NCBI GenBank assembly: GCA_958295665.1
Contig: OY282560.1
Span: 259,169,368-259,233,367, forward strand
DNA: 64,000 nucleotides
DNA from: Tipula vernalis
Taxonomy: Eukaryota > Arthropoda > Insecta > Diptera > Tipulidae
Direction of reading: 5' to 3'
Made by a program: the position numbers and the translations under genes. Positions 57,387 to 64,000 of this stretch are shown here, one piece after another (positions within the stretch are counted from its first letter, which is position 1; each line of letters starts with the position of its first letter). The notes below the pieces were generated by a model. That model ran no database searches, was not told where the DNA came from, and was given only the letters and a program-made list of their open reading frames with translations.

Positions 57387-58339
57387 ATTTCTATCCGTGT
57401 TTTGCAATAAATTTTTTTACTGTCAATATTTTTTGTTTTAAATTTAATTTTGAATCACAAAAACGAGTGAAAAAATTAACCTGGAAAAATTAAATAAAAT
57501 CGAGTATTTGTAAGACGACCAAAATCTATCATTCGATTTTTGAAATTTTCAAAATAGGTAGAGTCATACTTAAACGTATTTTGCACGAAAATGAAAAATT
57601 TTGCTAGCGCAAGTTTTTAGTATGTTCAATAGAATTAAAGAACGTAAAATTTAAAAAATTGGACGATCATTAAGAAAATTCAAAAATAAAATTTTGGCAG
57701 GAAATTTGAAAATGAAGAAATTAAAGAACTTACCATTTTTATATTAATCCGTATTAACTTATCTTTAAAACGAGCCCTATATCATAAATATCGGATATTT
57801 ATTTTTCCTTTTATATCCATAAACACAACATCATGTTCATCATTTTTCTCAAAATTTGACACCCTGTATTTTAAACAACAACAACAAACAAAAATCACGT
57901 TCTACAAAATTTTTTTTTTAATCAAGACTACAAATTCAAAACATAAAAATCATAAAATTAAAACATGACTTCCAAAAATTTGTGATTTGACGTATTTTTC
58001 ACCATATATATATACGGGTGTCCGTTAAAATTCTCGGAGAATCGAGAAATTAGAAAGTGCATAAGTTATCTCAGCCTTGGACCAGCAGAACTCCTTTTTA
58101 TTTGAGGGTAAAATTAAAGTAGTGGGAACTTACTATAGAAAAGTACCAAAAGGTCGATATATTTATTGAAGTTGATGCCGCTAACTATAAATAGATTATA
58201 ACAGTGGAGACAATGAATGTTAATTTTGATAGGTGCCGTATTGTAGAATCGGTTGGAAAACCAGGTGTAATAACCGTAAGAGATATTCACATCATAGTAC
58301 GAGGTGCACAAGCAAACTAACGTGTCCGAAGTGTAACGC

Positions 58340-58960
58340 AAATGTTACAGAAACAGATGATCGCATATAATAAATTTGTTCAAATAGTAAATGATCCTAC
58401 TAGAGTTGAATATAATAGCAAGAGATTAATATATATATTCACTACTAATTCAAAGAATATCAATAAGAAGTAGACAAAGACCAACAATTAGGGATCATTA
58501 CAAGATAAGTCTAAGTAAAAATAGTAAAATGAAAATCAAAGCAGAAGATGACGTAGCAGTAAAAATAAGATAATGGAAAAACTACTCTTCTGAATCACTA
58601 AACAACTATTTAAATCAAAAATTACTGGAATTTTAATGCAAAAAGAAGATCTTTAAAGTTAGAAAACTGTATGAATGGATTGATACTTATGACAAAATTA
58701 ATAAAAAGAATAAAATCCCATGAATCTCTCAAAACTTATAGCGTTGAAGCTAGATAAATTACTTAACTATGGCTTTATGGAAATTATTAATTCAAAGGAA
58801 AGGTGGAATAATTACACAAAATTCAGAAATTTATATAAACAATCTTTGAGGAAGGAGCAATCAATTTATTTCAAAAATTCAGCGAAAACCAAAACGAAAG
58901 AACTATGGAAAAGACCAATTTGGCAAATCAACAATTTTTGACGTTTTAATCTTTCTCTCG
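58340..58960 (+). pseudogene. LINE endonuclease and linker fragment
   Basis: The + strand reads FVQIVNDPTRVEYNSKRLIY with IFTTN (58376-58450), matching the LxQxVxxPTRxxxxSxxLIDxIxTN block of LINE apurinic endonucleases. Later, with frameshifts, come VAVKIRxWKNYSSESLNNYL, KERWNNYTKFRNLYKQSLRK and KTKTKELWK, the typical linker before RT. RT itself was not found. Clade not determined. Confidence 0.55.
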
Positions 58961-59319
58961 ATGTGTAGTGAGAAGATTGTACAAACAATCACTGAGGAAC
59001 GTATAATAAATTTATTTCAAAAACATTTAAGTACTTTTCATACTAGACGCCTCGCCTTAAAATTTTTAGTTACCTCAAATGCGAAGCTGAGACCCTTTCA
59101 TACTGGTGGCGTTGGCTTTGAACATTCGGTTGCTATCAAATATTTTATTTAGGTCTATTTCACACGTGAATTATATCAAAAACAGAGATATTCTGAATTT
59201 TGAACGTACATATGAGCTAGATTTTTCGGTAAATATAAAACAATTGTACCAAAAATGTGATTTGTAGGTTATGTTAACAAAGCACTTCGATTTGTACTAC
59301 TTTAAAATGTTCCAGTCGA
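58961..59319. other. Intergenic DNA before the hAT insertion
   Basis: No feature recognised except the target site GTGTGGAA at its end. Confidence 0.4.
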
Positions 59320-59757
59320 GTGTGGAACAGGGATGAAAAAGTTGATCCTTTAGTACTTTTTTCGGTCCTTTAGAAAATTAAAAGTACTTCGATACTTTTG
59401 ATCAATATTTCAGTCCTTTCGAAAATATATTTATAATCAATTTTTACTGTAAAGGCGAGGCAGTCCTTTTCGAAGATCAAATCACTTTTCGTTGAACAAC
59501 TATTCGAATTTCCACTAAATTCAATCCTAACCGCTAGGACGACCGAATACCAACGGCAAACAACCGTAATAACATAATAACGCTTTTTCCTTGTATTTTT
59601 GGTGGGCAAGGATAGCGGTTTTGCTCTTGTAATTGTAACTTGTGAGCGTTCAGTGGGAGGGGAATATATAGTTGTATCCATATTATATTATTTATAAATA
59701 ACTAAAATGGATAAATCATGATACAAAAAAAACTTTGATATAAAATTTTTGTCCATT

Positions 59758-59955
59758 TATAATGTTAGTGCGATGTTTTCAATCAAATTAAATTTAATTA
59801 AATCCGAAAATTACATCAAAGTTAGAGAAACACGAAATTCAAATGTAATATAATGTAAATTCAAATGTAATGCGAAGTTGGTTTTCTCTAATTTTGAAGT
59901 AATTTTCAGATTTAGTTAAATTTAATTTGATTGAAAAGATCACACTAATATTATA
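59758..59955. mobile_element. TA-flanked MITE nested in the hAT element
   Basis: About 80-bp inverted arms: AATGTTAGTGCGATGTTTTC at the left, and AATATTAGTGTGATCTTTTC as the complement of the right. Both continue AATCAAATTAAATTTAA, AAATC.GAAAATTAC and TTAGAGAAA. TA borders suggest a mariner/Tc-type MITE. Confidence 0.75.
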
Positions 59956-60428
59956 CAATGTGAAATTTGTATATATTTATTAGTGATTTTATATCTTGAT
60001 GTGGATAGCCTCTAATTGTTAACAAATTCGTATATGTCTCTAATGCTTCACAAAATCAGCATTTATCCTTTTAACTGAACCCTCCGAAAGAGAAAAATGT
60101 TTAAATGCCTTTTTGTTACTTTTAGTGATATAAAAGTGAAAAGTTGTCAGTTAAACCTACTTAGGGTCAAACGACCAAAATGAATCCAAATTTTCCATCA
60201 AAATTCAGCTAACTCCAATCGTTTTTGAAATATTTTTTAAAAAATTTGTCTATTTCCACAAATTTTAATTGTCGCATTCTTTTATTTTGTCTATATCCTT
60301 CAGATTCGTTTTTTGTCTACCTCCGAAACAACGCTGTAAAAAATTTTTGATTTAATTTTGTTAGATATGGTTTTATCTATATCCGTGCGATTTGGTCTAT
60401 ATCCGCTAATATTTTCTTAACTTCTATT

Positions 60429-61030
60429 TTGTTGCCCATATCAGTGAGTTTTGCAGTATCCTTGAGTGATGCTCCCTCAACATCAGCAAGATGTTCAACT
60501 TATTTAAGATTAAATCTCCTGATATCAACATCAAAAAATGGAAATACAGAGATACGCTCAACAAACAAATTTAATTTGGGGTTCCATCGTCCTGCGTTAA
60601 ATAGAGGCACACATTCTAAATAAAAATTACCTAAGGCAAACTGTTTAGAATTTTCAGCTTTGATATGCAAAATGTCTTCCAACTCCTTTAAGCTAACAAT
60701 TCGAACTTCTTTTATAAGCGGCAATTTTGCGTGTATAATTTAAAGGGAAAGGTTCATGGTGATAAAGAAGTTTTAAATGAAATTTTGTACATATTAATTC
60801 GAAATATATAACAACTTTTACATTTTTGACCGCGAACGTCTCACATTGCAAATTTGAACAGAAATTTTCGGAAGCGGCCACGATACAAGAGCCAATATAC
60901 AAGATATTGGCTCTGCGCATAGCGTTTTGGAAAGGAATTTTAAAAACAAATTTATATCGGCTAAAATTTCTTCCAGATGCAATACACATGTTACATTAAA
61001 CTATGGAATTCAATCTCGTTTATATGACCA
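60429..61030 (-). other. hAT interior, unassigned frames
   Basis: Two - strand frames (60989-60693 and 60724-60500) lie in line, with motifs such as ALGNFYLECVPLFNAGRWNP and KELEDILHIKAEN. They look protein-like but match no family I recognise. They might be eroded hAT coding sequence or the rest of the mariner/Tc element to their right. Confidence 0.25.
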
Positions 61031-61049
61031 TCGCGAGCACGTTTGCAGC

Positions 61050-61354
61050 GACCGATTGTTTGGAGCCAATTTTCCACCTTCAGCATAAAATCCACACCGC
61101 ACGGTCACGGTGTGAACCAAGATCTGTATGCAAAATTCGCCACAATATGTTTTGAGAGATTCGCAATTCCTGTAAACGGTGTGGAATCAATTGATTTGGC
61201 TCATTTTGAACTGAAGCACTTAAGGCTGCGATATTATCGGTAATTTGACTTCAAAAATTGAAGTAAGCGCTCTTGAAGTTGCGACCATCGACTCAGAATT
61301 GCGGTAGCAATTTTAAATATTTTCCAAATGTTGCTCGTTCGTGAACTTCACCAT
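61050..61354 (-). pseudogene. mariner/Tc-like transposase N-terminal fragment
   Basis: From an ATG at 61354 the - strand reads MVKFTNEQHLENI, YRNSESMVATSRAL and, after a frameshift, SVQNEPNQLIPHRLQELRIS and QNILWRILHTDLGSH. These are the paired helix-turn-helix segments of a large insect group of IS630-related transposases. The DDE domain was not found. It lies inside the hAT insertion, so it is a nested remnant. Confidence 0.65.
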
Positions 61355-62024
61355 GATAAAAATGTTTACCTTGACTGACGTTTTCACTTTAACGGGTGCG
61401 TTCGAAATGTTCAACGATGTGTTCGTTTTGGTATACAATCAAGTTATGCATTTTTGACAGCAAATGATTGTATGATATCTGGCAAATCGTTGCAATTTCG
61501 TGTCTACACTAGCAACTGTTCGAATTTTAATGGTATAACCCGATGTTAGTGGCAGGTGGAGAGTAGGTGTAAAGAAATAGATTTTAGAATTTTGTTTTAT
61601 ATTATTATTTTAATAAACATTGCTTGCTTGATGTATGATAAAAATTAGGATTCACAAAAATCGAGGATATAGTCAAAATCGTAACGGCATAAACAAGCCT
61701 TTTAAGAAAAGTTGGTCCAAAAATCTTAAATTTCAAACTCAAATAGTTAAAATACTTTTTGAGTTTGAAGCATTATACTTCGTAATTAAGCTTTCTTCTA
61801 ACAAATCTCAGGAACATCTTTAACTTTCAAGCTAAATTAATTTAACTTTCAAATGCCGTTTTCTCCAATATAGGGAAAATGCATATAAGGGCAAGAATAA
61901 TTCTGAGCCGACGATATGTAAACACATCAAAAAATTAAAAAGTACTTTAAATCCCAATTTAGTCCTCTGTTGCTCAACCGTTTAGTACTTTGGAATTTAT
62001 GCCAATTTCATCCCTGGTGTGGAA

Positions 62025-63101
62025 CGCATTGCCTTGGCTTTATAGATAACTTCATTGCAATATATTTTGATTTTTTATAAGTTATCACTTAAAAATAAAT
62101 TATTTTTCAAAAAATTGAATTTATTTCTATAATGTTAAATGTTTTAAAACTAATTTGCATGATTCAAAAATAAAAAACAATAAAGTTTTAATTTTGAATC
62201 TCAAAGCAGGCGCCTGGTATGAAAAGTACTTTATTGAAAACAAAAATAAACCAAAATAACTGTGGAACTTTCCTTCGTTGTTGTAGTAAGAAGTTTGTCC
62301 ATCAGTCGTTTAGATGAATTGTCAATCTTGAATGATATTTGTCAATGTAATTTCTAATTTCTTCTCGTTGGGACCTGTGTAGGTCTCTGTGATTTATATC
62401 GTTTAACATGAACCATGGTGCATTTACTAATATATTAGAAATTCAAATGGGAACAGCTGAAGAATGCCCAACAAGGCGGAATGGCGAAATCTACCGTAAA
62501 CAGTAAATACCTATAATTCGTTATCACTACGAGTCGACTTTTAGCATTTTATACGAAGTTCCCAACACTTCAGCTGCAAACTGAACTTCTCATATATTTG
62601 ATGTAGGTTTTTGGGTTTATAAATAAAAAGTTCTTAAAAACGTGTACTACTTTATTATAATAGAAATAGAACGGGGTTCCTCCCCTGTATGCTTTGCTCA
62701 CCAACTAAATTCGCAGCCATTGCTAGTATACTTAACAACTGTATTTTTTAGTGTGATATATTCGACATTAAACCAGTTGAATAGCTTTACTAATTACCTT
62801 TTTTTGTCTTATGTTTCATAGTTTTTGATTTATTTAAAAGTTGTTTAAACAATTAATTTTATCATAATTAATATATTCATTTTCCTTAATACGATTTAAT
62901 TCAATTTAATCATACTTCTAAATAAAGTACCAAACACTCGATATTTCTATATACAAATATGTACTAAAAACACAATCGTTACTTATTAATTTTCGTTGTT
63001 TACCAATTTATTTATATACACGAGTAATGTCAATCGCAAATAAATACACCATCAAACTAAAATTATAAAACAATACTACTAGTGAACTAATATTACTAAC
63101 A
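62025..63101. other. Intergenic DNA
   Basis: AT-rich sequence between the hAT insertion and the secreted-protein gene. No domain or repeat recognised. Confidence 0.45.
63007..63012 (-). terminator. Candidate poly(A) signal of the secreted-protein gene
   Basis: AATAAA on the - strand about 90 nt after the stop at 63102. Its use is inferred. Confidence 0.4.
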
Positions 63102-63355
63102 CTAATAATAAATTCTTGCTTGTGTCGGTCTCGAAGGCACTATTCCCAAATTTCGACGCGTATTAGTAGTAGAATTCCTTGGAGAAAGGTTAAGAGTATT
63201 AATTGTATTACTTGTAGCACTGCTACTTCGCCTTTTACAAGTCGGATAACTTCCACATTGTCGATTCTCACGTTGACCAAAACTACATGCATCGGCCACC
63301 ATAACGCACGATTCACTACTAGGACATCCAATATCAGAACAACCTCGACCGTACT
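63102..63355 (-). CDS. Secreted-protein gene, exon 2
   Basis: Carries all six cysteines, the basic KRRSSS segment and the low-complexity tail, with TAG at 63104-63102. Confidence 0.75.
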
Positions 63356-63517
63356 CTAAAATAAAATAATTTCGTTATTTATCATTAATATTATTGAAAA
63401 AAATATATTTATTTTATAGCTAGACTCACTTGTGAAAGGTTTTCCGTTTAATGGCACAATTAGTAATGTTAAGGTAAACAGTAATCCAAATAAAACAATT
63501 TTTGATAATGAATTCAT
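63102..63517 (-). CDS. Small secreted six-cysteine protein (two exons, 113 aa)
   Basis: Exon 1 (63517-63430) encodes MNSLSKIVLFGLLFTLTLLI and onward to PLNGKPFT, a clear signal peptide with cleavage likely after LNG (about residue 25). Donor A|GTGAGT. Exon 2 (63355-63102) begins after TTTATTTTAG; the split codon gives Lys30, and the mature part reads YGRGCSDIGCPSSESC, then DACSFGQRENRQCGSYPTCK. Six cysteines lie within about 40 residues, followed by a Ser/Thr/Asn/Arg-rich tail ending ARIYY and a TAG stop. The intron is 74 bp and phases match. The Cys pattern suggests a compact disulphide-bonded secreted factor, but I do not recognise the family and assign no function. Intact frame, consensus splice sites and a signal peptide across the junction make it a real gene. 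Confidence 0.75.
63430..63517 (-). CDS. Secreted-protein gene, exon 1
   Basis: 29 codons plus one base: ATG, hydrophobic signal peptide and the first mature residues. Splice donor GTGAGT. Confidence 0.72.
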
Positions 63518-64000
63518 TTTGCTGCTTATTGTTACACTTATAAATACGAACTACAGTAAATGTACGATCTTAGATAATTCTTTAATTGCCATAGGCTGTT
63601 GGTTATTTAACCCTCGAATGTGCGAGTAAAAATAAATAAATATATCTGTTAATTTAAAATATAAAAGTCATACCATTTAAATTCAGGGTCATCTAAATCA
63701 ATTCTTAGAAATAATTATTGAATACTCAACAAAGCCGTAAACATTTTTTCTTTCGTATACATACCACGAATTCGTTGAATGCGTCACCGCCTATTACATT
63801 TTCTGCTCTATATTATATTTCTTTAATTCATTATCAATTAGACACTTCTGTATAAACCAGTATACGTTTTGGCGATAACGACTTTCATTTAACATCTTAA
63901 AAAAACAACGTCTACAACAAATATTTTCTTGTCTTATTGTTATCTGTATGAACCGATAACCTTAGAAGATAATTGTTGATTCAGATTCATGTAAAACATG
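63518..64000. other. Upstream of the secreted-protein gene
   Basis: AT-rich DNA that should contain the promoter of the - strand gene. No clear TATA-initiator pair stands out, and nothing else is recognised. Confidence 0.4.

Larger units (their letters stand above)
56117..58002. mobile_element. DNA transposon with about 270-bp terminal inverted repeats
   Basis: The left arm 56117-56395 and right arm 57735-58002 are inverted copies. Both carry, in order, GTGAAAAATACGTCAAATCA, GTAGAACGTGATTTTTGTT, ACAGGGTGTCAAATTTTGAG, GATGTTGTGTTTATGG, AAATATCCGATATTTATGAT, AGGGCTCGTTTTAAAG and AATACGGATTAAT, with few differences. The 1.34-kb core holds an unassigned + strand ORF (57048) and a - strand frame (56929-56723). 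It is inserted in TA-rich DNA, so a TA target is possible. Superfamily unknown. Confidence 0.82.
59320..62024. mobile_element. hAT-type insertion with 8-bp target duplication
   Basis: GTGTGGAA occurs at 59320-59327 and again at 62017-62024. Between them the element starts CAGGGATGAAA and ends TTTCATCCCTG (59328-62016, 2689 bp). An 8-bp duplication plus CAGGG ends is the hAT signature. Subterminal AGTACTTT/AAAGTACT motifs recur near both ends (59357, 59385; 61941, 61985). No hAT transposase domain (RW, ribonuclease H-like or dimerisation region) could be read, so it is non-autonomous or gutted. It contains a nested MITE and a mariner/Tc fragment. Confidence 0.88.

Overview
The window is AT-rich genomic DNA of an arthropod, almost certainly an insect. 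The evidence is the spliced genes with very short phase-matched introns (63 bp twice), a Cdk4/6-type cell-cycle kinase, and a dense load of insect-type transposable elements (piggyBac, mariner, Tc1, hAT, jockey-, I- and LOA/R1-like LINEs, Ty3/gypsy, Penelope-like). I could not place it in an order. No rRNA, tRNA, CRISPR or bacterial-style operon was seen.

Host genes. (1) Cdk4/6 on the + strand is complete in six exons from 851 to 36008; the exons join in frame to 304 residues. Intron 2 (13.8 kb) and intron 4 (20.0 kb) are filled with transposon debris, while introns 3 and 5 are 63 bp each. (2) A small secreted six-cysteine protein lies on the - strand in two exons (63517 to 63102), predicted at 113 residues. 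No other host gene is convincing. One unassigned ORF (33352 to 33053, -) is kept at low confidence.

Layout. 1-850: upstream DNA and candidate promoter. 851-1370: Cdk4 exons 1-2. Intron 2 holds a complete but dead piggyBac flanked by TTAA (2441-5056), a three-copy tandem repeat (5178-5595), an eroded Ty3/gypsy pol (5855-7933, -), a LOA/R1-like RT fragment (8740-9180, +), a jockey-like LINE (9480-11898, -) abutting a possible hAT end, and a fold-back element with minisatellite arms (14291-14870). 15210-15576: exons 3-4. Intron 4 holds a CR1/jockey-group LINE with poly(A) (15744-17700, -), a mariner (18082-19297, +), two LOA-like LINEs in tandem (21955-29030, -), an I-like LINE (29150-32180, -), two related MITEs, a (CA)n tract and a third MITE. 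35565-36008: exons 5-6 and poly(A) signal.

Downstream, 37-63 kb is a transposon graveyard. It contains an RTE-like LINE split by about 1.9 kb of foreign DNA, a near-perfect 156-bp hairpin, a dead Tc1, a second fold-back with CGCGACATTTT-type repeat arms, two Penelope-like fragments head to head, a third LOA-like LINE, a Ty3/gypsy lacking RT but with LTR remnants, several small inverted-repeat elements, a 1.9-kb element with about 270-bp terminal inverted repeats and an unassigned ORF, and a 2.69-kb hAT insertion with a perfect 8-bp target duplication that carries a nested MITE and a mariner/Tc fragment.

Nearly all mobile-element ORFs are broken, and several lost catalytic residues can be read directly. 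The most unusual items are the two fold-back families with short tandem repeats in their arms, the long-TIR element at 56117-58002, and the small secreted cysteine-rich gene.
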